DNA from: JBCAWW01 sp039024315
GTDB lineage: Bacteria; Bacteroidota; Bacteroidia; J057
NCBI GenBank assembly: GCA_039024315.1
Contig: JBCCQN010000086.1
Span: 1-31,087, forward strand
Direction: 5' to 3'
Length of the DNA stretch: 31,087 nt
The notes under the pieces are model-generated. The model did no database searches and had not been told where the DNA came from. It worked only from the letters and a program-made list of their open reading frames with translations. Both the position numbers and the translations under genes were made by a program. Below, piece after piece: positions 7,708-15,570 of the stretch (positions within the stretch are counted from its first letter, which is position 1; each line of letters begins with the position of its first letter).

Positions 7708-7816
7708 TCGACAGTTTTTTTGGGAGGCGAAATCAACAATATTGCATAATCAATAGGGTGTTTTTGGGTGATTTCTTACATTAAGGCTAAGGATCGCCTC
7801 AGTGTTCTATTGATGA

Positions 7817-7833
7817 CCTCTTCGAGGAACGCT
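7817..7833 (+). repeat. Short palindromic element, copy g
   Basis: CCTC (7817-7820), loop TTC, GAGG (7824-7827) directly followed by AACGCTCA (7828-7835). The 4-bp stem is perfect. It lies 40 bp upstream of the response regulator start. Confidence 0.7.
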
Positions 7834-7873
7834 CATTTGGCAACAGATTGAGTAAAGGCGTAAAGGCAAAACG

Positions 7874-8305
7874 ATGAACATCCTACTAGTAGAAGATAAT
7901 CCAGGAGATGTGCGGCTCACCCGTGAGGCTCTCAAAGAAGGAGGCCTTCGGCAAGAAGTCGAACTCATGGTTGTACCAGATGGGGAACAAGCCATGCGCT
8001 ATCTCAATAAAGAAGGGCCATTTAGCAACGTCTTTACTCCTGACTTGATTTTTATGGATCTCAATCTCCCTCGACTGGATGGGAGAGAAGTGCTAAAACG
8101 GATCAAGACTGACCCTCGTTTTAAGACCATTCCCGTTGTGATCCTCACTACCTCAGAAGCAATCAAAGATATCCGCTATAGTTATGAATTTCATGCGAAT
8201 TGCTATATAACTAAGCCGGTTGAAATAGCTCAGTTTATCGATGTGATCAAAAGCATCGAAAATTTTTGGTTTACCATCGTCAAACTACCGACTCATCCAT
8301 CATAG
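7874..8305 (+). CDS. Single-domain response regulator, Rcp1-like
   Basis: A 143-aa CheY-type receiver without an output domain. It shows the acidic pair in 'ILLVEDNPGDVRLTREAL', phosphoacceptor Asp62 in 'DLIFMDLNLPRLDG', the conserved Thr in 'VVILTTSE' and Lys in 'YITKPV'. The 'EDNPGDVRLTREAL' start and the long alpha3-beta3 region match the Rcp1 subfamily that partners with phytochrome-type kinases. Its TAG stop shares a base with the GTG start of the hybrid kinase, so the two are surely co-translated. I infer that it passes or receives phosphate in that relay. Confidence 0.93.
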   Translation: MNILLVEDNPGDVRLTREALKEGGLRQEVELMVVPDGEQAMRYLNKEGPFSNVFTPDLIFMDLNLPRLDGREVLKRIKTDPRFKTIPVVILTTSEAIKDIRYSYEFHANCYITKPVEIAQFIDVIKSIENFWFTIVKLPTHPS

Positions 8306-10719
8306 TGCCCAATTTGACCAATATTTTACTCATCGAAGACAACCCCGGCGATGTCCGACTTATCCAAGAGTATCTCAAAGATGCTGGATTGGGCGAATTT
8401 CGTTTGCATCACGGGGAAACCCTTGCTAGTGGCAGAAAATTACTTTACCAAGAAAATATTGATATCATTCTGCTGGACCTGCATGTGCCAGACAGTATGG
8501 GATTTACCACCTTTGAAAAGCTCTACGAAGAATTTCCAGACTATCCTTTTATCGTGTTGACAGGCATGCAAGACTCTAGCCTTGGCATCAGAGCGGTAAA
8601 AAAAGGAGCGCAAGACTTTCTCAACAAAAACGAAATCGAAGGCAAACTCCTAGGACACTCCATCAATTATGCGATCCAGCGCCAACAACTCTTGCGGAGA
8701 CTTGAGATGGCGCAGCGCATGGCTAAGATTGGCAATTGGGACTTACAACTCAAGACCAATGATCTCAATTGCTCGCGCATGGTCTATGATATTTTTGAAA
8801 AAGGCCCAGGGTTTGAATTCAAGACTTTGGCCGATTATATCCAAGCCATTCACCCGGAGGATCAAAGAGAGATTGCCCGTCAATTTCAACAAGCCTACCA
8901 AAGCGCGAGCTTGATCCAAGCCAACCACCGTATCGTCTTGCCTAGCGGGGGCCTCAAGCACCTTATTTTGCGTGGTGAACCCGAAAAGGACGCCAATGGC
9001 AAACTGGTGAGTCTAGTAGGTACGATTCAAGACATCACCGAGAGTAAGCAGGTGGAAGAGTTAAAAAAGGAAAAAGAGCTAGCCACTGCATCAGCCAAAT
9101 TGAGACAAGATTTTTTGGCCCGTACAAGCCATGAAATTCGCACTCCGCTCAATCCGATCCTTTTGCTGACCAATATGTTGCTGAGTTCTGAACTTAATCA
9201 ACAGCAAAAAGAGCATATAGAAACCATCAAAAATGCGGGAGAAACCCTGCTAGCGGTGGTAAATGATATCTTGGATTTGGCCAAAATTGAAGCCGGTAAA
9301 ATTGTATTTAGCAGCCACAATTTCAATCTTCGCCAGATCTTTCGCTCCATTGAAGATATCATGGAGCTCAATGCTCGAGAAAAGAATCTTGAGTTGATCT
9401 TTGAAATCGGGAAAACCGTACCCGAAAATATCATTGGCGATACCGTAAGACTGACTCAGATTTTTCTTAACCTCATCGGTAACGCCATCAAGTTTACCCA
9501 CAAGGGTTATATCCGCGTCAGTGCCCGCAACATCCATCAAGCCGATGGCAAAGCGGTTTTAGAGTTTAAAGTCAAAGACACGGGTATCGGGATCCCGAAG
9601 AGCAAGCTCAATGAAATCTTTGAAGGTTTCAAGCAACTCGATGTTGATACCAATCGGCGCTATGGGGGTACAGGCCTTGGCCTAACGATTGTCCAACAAC
9701 TGGTCAAACTGCAAGGGGGAGAAATCAGTGTAGAAAGCGAAATCGGCGAAGGCTCTTGTTTCACCTTCTCGCTAGAGTTTGAAGTCAGTCAAGCAGAGTC
9801 TCCGGTTTATCAGGAGGAAGTAAATGTTGATTATAGTGAAGTGGAAGGACTCGAAATTTTACTTGTAGAGGACAATCCACTTAATCAACTTGTAACAAAA
9901 AAATTGCTTTCCGACTGGAAAATTTCTTGCGATATTGCCAACAATGGACGAGAAGCGATTGAGGTCTTGAAAAGACGAGATTACGATCTGGTTTTTATGG
10001 ACTTACAGATGCCCGAGATGAACGGTATAGAGGCCACCAAAGTGATCAGAGAGCAAATGCCTTCTCCTATCAAGGAGGTACCAATCGTCGCCCTGACGGC
10101 CAACGCTTTTACTGGTACAGATGACGAATGTCTCAAGGTGGGGATGAATGATTATGTGTCAAAGCCCATCCAGATGAACAATCTGTACTCCAAGATCATC
10201 CAACATGCGCGACCCCGCAGTGCTGATTTGGCTGATAACAATGAAAGTAATGCTAAGCCAGTAGAACCAAGCCTCACTGCGTCCACAAATTTTACCAACG
10301 GGCACAATGGCAATGGCAGCCATCATCCCAATGGTAATAATGCCAATAATGGCACTATAATTACTGATTTTCAAGATCCTGTGATCAACCTCGATTATCT
10401 CAAAGAAATTTCTGGTGGCGATACTGGAATCATCTCCAAAACCATTGAAAAATTTCTCGAAACCACACCTGATATTTTAGACCAAATGGACGATCACTTG
10501 GCCCAAGGCGATCATCATAGCCTAGGCCGTGCCGCCCACAAGCTCAAAAGTTCCGTTGCCTTTATGGGGATTGACGCGATCAAAGAGACCATTCTAGAGA
10601 TTGAGCGGATCACTAAAACGGGTCAAGGGGTGGAAGAACTGGCAACTCATGTCAAAAAAGTGCGGGTAGTACTAGAACAGGGTTACGGTGAATTGAAACT
10701 GGCTTTGCAATCGTTCTGA
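8305..10719 (+). CDS. Hybrid sensor histidine kinase, REC-PAS-HisKA-HATPase-REC-Hpt
   Basis: An 804-aa cytoplasmic phosphorelay protein without membrane segments. Domains in order: receiver (about 5-125, 'IEDNPGDVRL', Asp58 in 'ILLDLHVPD'); PAS with PAC (about 140-255, 'MAKIGNWDLQL', 'VGTIQDITESK'); HisKA with phospho-His276 in 'ARTSHEIRTPLNP'; HATPase with 'LIGNAIKFT', 'VKDTGIGIP' and 'GGTGLGLTIVQQLV'; a second receiver (about 515-640, Asp566 in 'LVFMDLQMPEMNG'); an Asn/Gly/His-rich linker; and a C-terminal Hpt with His745 in 'AAHKLKSSVAF'. I chose GTG 8305 because it shares one base with the TAG of the preceding regulator and starts just before the first receiver; a TTG at 8314 is possible. 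The signal is probably another kinase acting through the first receiver, or a PAS ligand; no cofactor residue is evident. Confidence 0.94.
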   Translation: MPNLTNILLIEDNPGDVRLIQEYLKDAGLGEFRLHHGETLASGRKLLYQENIDIILLDLHVPDSMGFTTFEKLYEEFPDYPFIVLTGMQDSSLGIRAVKKGAQDFLNKNEIEGKLLGHSINYAIQRQQLLRRLEMAQRMAKIGNWDLQLKTNDLNCSRMVYDIFEKGPGFEFKTLADYIQAIHPEDQREIARQFQQAYQSASLIQANHRIVLPSGGLKHLILRGEPEKDANGKLVSLVGTIQDITESKQVEELKKEKELATASAKLRQDFLARTSHEIRTPLNPILLLTNMLLSSELNQQQKEHIETIKNAGETLLAVVNDILDLAKIEAGKIVFSSHNFNLRQIFRSIEDIMELNAREKNLELIFEIGKTVPENIIGDTVRLTQIFLNLIGNAIKFTHKGYIRVSARNIHQADGKAVLEFKVKDTGIGIPKSKLNEIFEGFKQLDVDTNRRYGGTGLGLTIVQQLVKLQGGEISVESEIGEGSCFTFSLEFEVSQAESPVYQEEVNVDYSEVEGLEILLVEDNPLNQLVTKKLLSDWKISCDIANNGREAIEVLKRRDYDLVFMDLQMPEMNGIEATKVIREQMPSPIKEVPIVALTANAFTGTDDECLKVGMNDYVSKPIQMNNLYSKIIQHARPRSADLADNNESNAKPVEPSLTASTNFTNGHNGNGSHHPNGNNANNGTIITDFQDPVINLDYLKEISGGDTGIISKTIEKFLETTPDILDQMDDHLAQGDHHSLGRAAHKLKSSVAFMGIDAIKETILEIERITKTGQGVEELATHVKKVRVVLEQGYGELKLALQSF

Positions 10720-10741
10720 TAACTCGTATTTTCGAGGGATC

Positions 10742-11581
10742 ATGCGGCAAGATTTTCAGTATCAGACAAAAGCGGGCCATTCCATGAAGATGAGTCTGTA
10801 TGGCGCAGACTCTTTTGGAGAGGGGCCTTGCATCCTTTATCTACACGGCTTCAAAGCGTATAAGGACTGGGCCTTTGTGCCTCACATGGCGACACATTTC
10901 GCGTCTCAGGGTTTCTCCTGCCTTAGCTTCAACTTTTCTCACAATGGCATAGGTGCCGATGGTGAGACTTTCACTGAATTTGATGCTTTTGAGCAAAACA
11001 CTTTTTCGCTCGAATTAGAAGAGGCTCTAGAGGTCATCCATCTATTGGCACATACCGATTTCTTTGGGCGTTATCTCAGCAAGCCGATTGGCTTGCTAGG
11101 GCATAGCCGAGGTGGTGGCATCGCTTTGTTAGCGGGACAAAAGAGTCGCGATATCAAAGCAGTCTGTTCTTGGGCCGCGGTATCAAAATTTAATCGTTAC
11201 AGCAAAGCGCAAAAAGAACAGTGGAAACGTCAAGGCTACCTAGAAGTTAAAAACAGCCGCACAGGTCAGATTTTCAAATTGGGCCGAAAGCTACTAGATG
11301 ATGTTGAGAAAAACTACCGTAAGCACCTCAATATCCAGCAAGCAGTAAGAGAAATGAATAAGCCCCTCTTACTCCTACATGGGGCGGCGGACGAGACGGT
11401 GCCTTACTTTGAAGGGGAAGAACTCAATATCTTTTCTGACCCCAGTCAGTCGCAACTCAGCTTGATTCCTGATGGGAGCCATACTTTTGGGACCAAACAT
11501 CCTTTTGCGGGTAGTACCCCCCCTTTTGACTTAGTTTTGGCACAAACTACCGCCTTTTTTCAAAATCAATTGACCGGCTGA
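10742..11581 (+). CDS. Alpha/beta hydrolase, dienelactone hydrolase/peptidase S9-like
   Basis: A 279-aa cytoplasmic alpha/beta hydrolase. 'ILYLHGFKAYKDWAFVP' contains the oxyanion-hole HG motif, 'GLLGHSRGGGIALL' carries the nucleophile Ser, 'LLLHGAADETVPY' the acid Asp and 'PDGSHTFGTKHPF' the catalytic His, so the triad is complete. There is no signal peptide. The substrate cannot be deduced. It follows the kinase gene by 22 bp with a GAGGG-type ribosome site (about 10734), and is 6 bp from holA, so all are probably on one transcript. Confidence 0.88.
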   Translation: MRQDFQYQTKAGHSMKMSLYGADSFGEGPCILYLHGFKAYKDWAFVPHMATHFASQGFSCLSFNFSHNGIGADGETFTEFDAFEQNTFSLELEEALEVIHLLAHTDFFGRYLSKPIGLLGHSRGGGIALLAGQKSRDIKAVCSWAAVSKFNRYSKAQKEQWKRQGYLEVKNSRTGQIFKLGRKLLDDVEKNYRKHLNIQQAVREMNKPLLLLHGAADETVPYFEGEELNIFSDPSQSQLSLIPDGSHTFGTKHPFAGSTPPFDLVLAQTTAFFQNQLTG

Positions 11582-11587
11582 TATAAG

Positions 11588-12604
11588 ATGACCTTTGATC
11601 AGATCATAAAATCAATCGAGCAAAAAAAGTTTGCTCCTATCTATTATCTCCATGGGGAAGAAGGTTGGTTTATCGATCAGATCGTAGAGGCGCTAGACAA
11701 GGAAGGAAGTGTCCTCACAGCCTCTGAAGCCGCTTTTAATAAGACCATTTGCTACGGCCCAGAAACAAGTGCCAAACAGATTGTCAACGCTTGTCGTAGC
11801 TTTCCCGTAATGGCCAATCATCGCTTAGTGATCGTAAAGGAGGGGCAGAGATTCAATAAACAGGAGGCAGAAAAGTTGGCCCCTTACCTAGAAAGGCCGG
11901 TTCCTTCGACCATCTTGGTTTTGGTCTACAAAGGCCGACGGATGGCCCTCCCCAAGAAGGCCGAAAAAGCATTGCACGCTAAGAGTTTGATCTACAATGC
12001 AAAAAAGCTTTACGATCGGGACGTCCAAAACTGGATTCAAACTCAGATTCAGGCCAGAGGCTTCGAAGCCGATCCTCAAATCCCTGCAATCCTGACGGCG
12101 AACCTCGGCATCAAGATTGGCCTCATCGAAAACGAATTGGAGAAGATGTTTATTTACCTCCAAGCAACCAAACAGACAAAGTTGACGCAGCAGTTTGTTT
12201 ACGATACCATCAATGTAGACAAAGAGTTCAATTCCTTTGAGTTGGTACATGCCTTGAGTGAGCGCAATGTTTATCGTTCCCACTTAATCGTGGAACGCCT
12301 AACTCAAAATCCCAAGATCAATCCCCCGATCCTGACGATAAACAGCCTTTTTCAGTTTTTTCACAACCTTGCCTTGGTGCACAGGCATCAGCTCCGTGAT
12401 CCTAATTCAGTTAAGAACCAATTGCGGGTTAATTACTTTCAAGCCAGGGATTACATTGCGGCTAAGCAACGCTACAATTTAGGCCAAGTTTATCGTAATA
12501 TCGGCTTAGTAGAGCAGGCGGATCTCACCCTCAAAGGCCAAAAGCCCACCCATATGGACTCCAAGCACCTACTCAAGACCTTGGTCTGGGAGTTACTGCG
12601 ATAG
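11588..12604 (+). CDS. holA: DNA polymerase III subunit delta
   Basis: A 338-aa clamp-loader subunit that opens the beta clamp in the delta-tau/gamma-delta' complex. The N-terminal AAA+-like domain begins 'FAPIYYLHGEEGWFIDQIVEAL', a degenerate P-loop as usual for delta, followed by 'ACRSFPVMANHRLVIVKEGQ', the clamp-contact region. Domain II shows 'GIKIGLIENELEKMFIYL' and domain III ends with 'MDSKHLLKTLVWELL'. Length and order are normal for HolA. It is followed by a cluster of hairpin elements rather than a standard terminator. Confidence 0.93.
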   Translation: MTFDQIIKSIEQKKFAPIYYLHGEEGWFIDQIVEALDKEGSVLTASEAAFNKTICYGPETSAKQIVNACRSFPVMANHRLVIVKEGQRFNKQEAEKLAPYLERPVPSTILVLVYKGRRMALPKKAEKALHAKSLIYNAKKLYDRDVQNWIQTQIQARGFEADPQIPAILTANLGIKIGLIENELEKMFIYLQATKQTKLTQQFVYDTINVDKEFNSFELVHALSERNVYRSHLIVERLTQNPKINPPILTINSLFQFFHNLALVHRHQLRDPNSVKNQLRVNYFQARDYIAAKQRYNLGQVYRNIGLVEQADLTLKGQKPTHMDSKHLLKTLVWELLR

Positions 12605-12624
12605 GCCTCATTGCTGTTTTTTTA

Positions 12625-12641
12625 CTGCTTCGCAGAACGCT
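12625..12641 (+). repeat. Short palindromic element, copy b
   Basis: CTGC (12625-12628), loop TTC, GCAG (12632-12635) directly followed by AACGCTTAAG (12636-12645). Perfect 4-bp stem. Paired with copy c in inverted orientation about 90 bp away. Confidence 0.7.
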
Positions 12642-12662
12642 TAAGTCTATGTTTTGAAAAAA

Positions 12663-12692
12663 TGTAGCGTCGCATAATTATGCGACGCTACA
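12663..12692. repeat. Perfect 30-bp palindrome between holA and dctM
   Basis: The left arm TGTAGCGTCGCATAA (12663-12677) is followed without a spacer by its exact reverse complement (12678-12692). It lies between convergent genes and between hairpin copies b and c. It could end transcription from both sides, although no T run follows. Its arms contain AGCGT/ACGCT, echoing the neighbouring element family. Confidence 0.85.
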
Positions 12693-12729
12693 GGATCCAT
12701 TTTATCAATTTCATTTAACCAAGGATAAT

Positions 12730-12744
12730 CGTTCCGCGCAGCGG
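12730..12744 (-). repeat. Short palindromic element, copy c
   Basis: CGTT (12730-12733), CCGC, loop GCA, GCGG (12741-12744). On the minus strand it reads TTACCGCTGCGCGGAACG, an 18-base string found exactly once more in the window, inside the T9SS protein gene (21062-21079). It lies 5 bp past the dctM stop codon. Confidence 0.75.
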
Positions 12745-12749
12745 TAATC

Positions 12750-14051
12750 CTACTTGACCAACCCAAATACCTCAGGCAACCACATACTCAACTGTGGTAT
12801 GTAGGTAACGAGCAATAAGGCCAAAATCATCGCCACAAACATCGGCAAAAGAGGCCTGATGACTTGGGAGATCCTAACCTTGGCCACGGCAGAACCCACA
12901 AAAAGCACTGAGCCCACCGGAGGCGTAGTCAAACCAATACAAAGATTGAGGACCATGATAATCCCAAAATGTACAGGATGAATGCCCATCTGCTCCACCA
13001 CCGGCAAGAATATCGGCGTAAAGATTAATACCGCTGGCGTAATGTCCATAAATACCCCCACTACCAGAAGCGTAATATTGATAATCAATAAGACGACAAA
13101 TGGATTATCGCTCACGGCCAGCATTGCTTCACTGACAGATTGGGGGATATTTTCAAAAGCCAGTACCCATGACATGGCCATACTAGTCGCGATCAGGATC
13201 ATCACTATGGCAGTGGTATTCGCAGAACTAAGCAGAATTTTGGGCATATCCTGCCAACTGATTTCTTTGTAAATCAAAGAAAGCGTAAGCGCATACAGCA
13301 CCGCTATGGCCGAGGCCTCGGTAGCCGTAAAAATCCCTCCGATAATCCCACCAATCACTATAATCAGTAGTAATAGACTAGGCAAGGCAGCTACAAAAGC
13401 TTGCCAAGTCTCACTGAATTTGGCGATAGGATCGCGTGGATATTTTTTCTTAACCGCAAAGTAAGCCGCCACTACCATTAGCGTCAGACCTACCAAAAAT
13501 CCTGGGATGTAGCCAGCCACGAAAAGCGCTCCAATTGAGGCTCCTCCACTGGCCAATGAATAAACGATCAGTACATTACTAGGCGGAATAATCAGACCTG
13601 TAACGGCCGAAGAAATATTGACCGAAGCGCTCATTTCGGGCTCATAACCATCTTTGACCATGCGTTTGTGCATGACGCCCCCAATCGCTGAAGCAGAGGC
13701 AACAGCTGAGCCTGAGATCGCCCCAAAGAGCATATTGGCGATAATGTTGACGTGGGCCAGCCCTCCCGGCAGCCATCCGATCAGGGATTTGGCAAAAGCA
13801 ATCAGCCGATCGGCGATCCCGCCTTGGTTCATCAATTGGCCTGCCAATATGAAAAAGGGGATCGCCAGCAGCGCAAAGCTATCTAGCCCAGTACCCATAC
13901 GCTGGGCAATGGTAGTAAAATCTGTCAAAGAATCCATGCTTACCCAGAGGGTGCAAAGGGATGATAAACCGATGCTATAAGCGATAGGTACCCCCAAGGC
14001 GAGGAGGGTAAGAAAAGTAAGGGCTAAAGTTAATATTTCAAGCCATTCCAT
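12750..14051 (-). CDS. dctM: TRAP transporter large permease subunit (DctM)
   Basis: A 433-aa inner-membrane protein with about 11-12 hydrophobic segments, the sodium-coupled transport subunit of a tripartite ATP-independent periplasmic transporter. Recognisable segments are 'LALGVPIAYSIGLSSL', 'LLAIPFFILAGQLMNQGGIADRLIAFA', 'GAISGSAVASASAIGGVM', 'SSAVTGLIIPPSNVLIVYS', 'GGIFTATEASAIAVLYAL', 'FMDITPAVLIFTPIFLPV' and 'LNLCIGLTTPPVGSVLFVG', all characteristic of DctM. It is last in the uxaC-dctP-dctQ-dctM order and 38 bp from dctQ. Hexuronate import is inferred from uxaC. Confidence 0.95.
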   Translation of the reverse strand: MEWLEILTLALTFLTLLALGVPIAYSIGLSSLCTLWVSMDSLTDFTTIAQRMGTGLDSFALLAIPFFILAGQLMNQGGIADRLIAFAKSLIGWLPGGLAHVNIIANMLFGAISGSAVASASAIGGVMHKRMVKDGYEPEMSASVNISSAVTGLIIPPSNVLIVYSLASGGASIGALFVAGYIPGFLVGLTLMVVAAYFAVKKKYPRDPIAKFSETWQAFVAALPSLLLLIIVIGGIIGGIFTATEASAIAVLYALTLSLIYKEISWQDMPKILLSSANTTAIVMILIATSMAMSWVLAFENIPQSVSEAMLAVSDNPFVVLLIINITLLVVGVFMDITPAVLIFTPIFLPVVEQMGIHPVHFGIIMVLNLCIGLTTPPVGSVLFVGSAVAKVRISQVIRPLLPMFVAMILALLLVTYIPQLSMWLPEVFGLVK

Positions 14052-14089
14052 AGGAAGCTGGGATTATTAGTCGTGAGTAGTGTGAAAGA

Positions 14090-14560
14090 TTAGTCGGCTT
14101 GGAAGATGTCGCTCAAGGCGTAGTAAACGATCAGCACGCCGCTTATGGGCAAAATGATGTAAACAATGCCCAGAGGGATGCCAATGGCGGCCGAGCTTTG
14201 CTCAAGCGCAAAGGTCAGATATACCAAGCGCCCCCCACCGATCACCATCGCCAAAAAGGCGAAGATGACAATCAGTACATTGATGAGCCGCTTGAGCAAT
14301 TGCTGTTTTTTGCCTTCCAATCTTTGCGGCAACAAATCAATGGCAAGGTGCATGCCTTTGCCCGAGGCATAACTAGCCCCGAGCAAGCCGAGCCAGATCA
14401 GTAGGAAACGCGCCAATTCTTCGGTGGCCGTACTAGCCTGACTGATGACGCCCCATTTGGCAAGATAACGGGATAGTACCTGCCAAGTCACATTGACGAC
14501 CATGAGAACCATTAAAATGATCAGCACCTTTTCGAGTATGTTATCTATCGTCTTTCGCAT
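14090..14560 (-). CDS. dctQ: TRAP transporter small permease subunit (DctQ)
   Basis: A 156-aa inner-membrane protein with four predicted helices (about residues 8-28, 45-65, 87-107 and 129-149). The 'ISQASTATEELARFLLIWLGLLGASYASGKGMHLAIDLL' region is the standard DctQ signature. It forms the integral-membrane complex with DctM. Its ATG lies 3 bp after the dctP stop, consistent with one transcript. Confidence 0.93.
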   Translation of the reverse strand: MRKTIDNILEKVLIILMVLMVVNVTWQVLSRYLAKWGVISQASTATEELARFLLIWLGLLGASYASGKGMHLAIDLLPQRLEGKKQQLLKRLINVLIVIFAFLAMVIGGGRLVYLTFALEQSSAAIGIPLGIVYIILPISGVLIVYYALSDIFQAD

Positions 14561-14563
14561 AGC

Positions 14564-15538
14564 TTAGGGTATGGCTTGAATCTCTTGAATAAGCTTGTAG
14601 ATGGCAGGCTCGTCCTGATAAGCTTCAAGGACTTTGGCCACTTTGTCCATAAAGGGGCCTTTTTCTGGTCGAATGATGGTGACACCATTTTCTTGTACAA
14701 TATCTAGGGCTTCCTTTTCGGCCTTGGCCCAGACCTCGCGTTCGTAAATCTTGGCATCATTGACGGCTTTCATTAACCAACCCTGCTCTTCTTCGCTAAG
14801 CTTGTCAAACTGCTCAGTACTCATGACGAGTACATCGGGTAAAGCAGTATGCTCGTTGAGGGCGTAGTATTTGCAGACTTCATAATGGCGAGAGGAGAGG
14901 AAACTGGGAGGATTGTTTTCGGCGCCATCGACTACGCCTTGTTGGAGGGCACTATAGAGCTCTCCCCACGGAATCGGATTGGCGGAGCCACCCATGGTAT
15001 TGACCATTTCGGTAGCCGTTTTGGAGGGCATAACCCTAATCTTCAAGCCCAAGAGATCGTCGGGATGCTCTACTGCTTTATCAATGGTATAAAAGGAGCG
15101 AAATCCGGCGTCAAAGTAACAAAGACCTTTCAAGCGGTACTTTCGAGGCTCCTCCAACAATTGCTGGCCGATGGGCCCATCCAAGACTGAAAAAAGATGG
15201 TTGCGGTCTCGAAAAACATAAGGGAGACCCAAAACTCGGATGTTGGGCGAAAAGTTTTCTAGGACTCCCGAGGATACCTTAGTAATGGCAATACTCCCAA
15301 TTTGTAAGAGCTCCACCAGTTCACGCTCTTTGCCCAATTGCTCACTGGGATAGATATCGATCAATAAGCGCCCATTGGAGTTTTTGGCTACTTCGTCCGC
15401 GAGAAACTGCATAGCTTCGTGGACTGGATGGCTTACCGAGAGACCATGGGCCAGTTTGAGACGTTTGCTTTGGGAAATTTCTTGGCAGGCGCCCAAACTC
15501 ATGGTAAGGCATACCAATGAAAAGAGTAGTCTATTCAT
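14564..15538 (-). CDS. dctP: TRAP transporter substrate-binding protein (DctP), predicted lipoprotein
   Basis: A 324-aa solute receptor. The signal peptide ends in LGAC, with Cys18 the predicted lipidated residue, so the receptor is probably membrane-anchored rather than freely periplasmic as in most Gram-negative TRAP systems. 'LAHGLSVSHPVHEAMQFLA', 'DIYPSEQLGKERELVELLQ', 'GLKIRVMPSKTATEMVNTMG' and 'GELYSALQQGVVDGAENNP' are DctP family signatures. The Arg in 'KIRVMPS' corresponds to the residue that binds the ligand carboxylate. Location next to uxaC points to glucuronate or galacturonate as the ligand, in line with known uronate-binding TRAP receptors. This is an inference. Confidence 0.93.
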   Translation of the reverse strand: MNRLLFSLVCLTMSLGACQEISQSKRLKLAHGLSVSHPVHEAMQFLADEVAKNSNGRLLIDIYPSEQLGKERELVELLQIGSIAITKVSSGVLENFSPNIRVLGLPYVFRDRNHLFSVLDGPIGQQLLEEPRKYRLKGLCYFDAGFRSFYTIDKAVEHPDDLLGLKIRVMPSKTATEMVNTMGGSANPIPWGELYSALQQGVVDGAENNPPSFLSSRHYEVCKYYALNEHTALPDVLVMSTEQFDKLSEEEQGWLMKAVNDAKIYEREVWAKAEKEALDIVQENGVTIIRPEKGPFMDKVAKVLEAYQDEPAIYKLIQEIQAIP

Positions 15539-15570
15539 GTTGAAAGTAGTAGCAATCTATGGTCCTCAAG

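Larger units (their letters stand above)
7535..7873. other. Gene-free stretch with terminator, two inverted hairpin elements and a palindrome
   Basis: No convincing reading frame is seen. The stretch holds the terminator at 7563-7594, hairpin element copies f (7605-7621) and g (7817-7833) in opposite orientation, and a perfect 16-bp palindrome GTAAGAATATTCTTAC at 7692-7707. About 40 bp before the response regulator start there is the direct repeat TAAAGGCG/TAAAGGCA. No TAnnTTTG box could be placed with confidence. Confidence 0.7.

Noticed and set aside
12625..12744. Hairpins with AAC/GTT ends considered as integron attC sites.
   Set aside because: There are no 7-bp GTTRRRY/RYYYAAC core sites at proper spacing, no gene cassettes and no integrase in the window.
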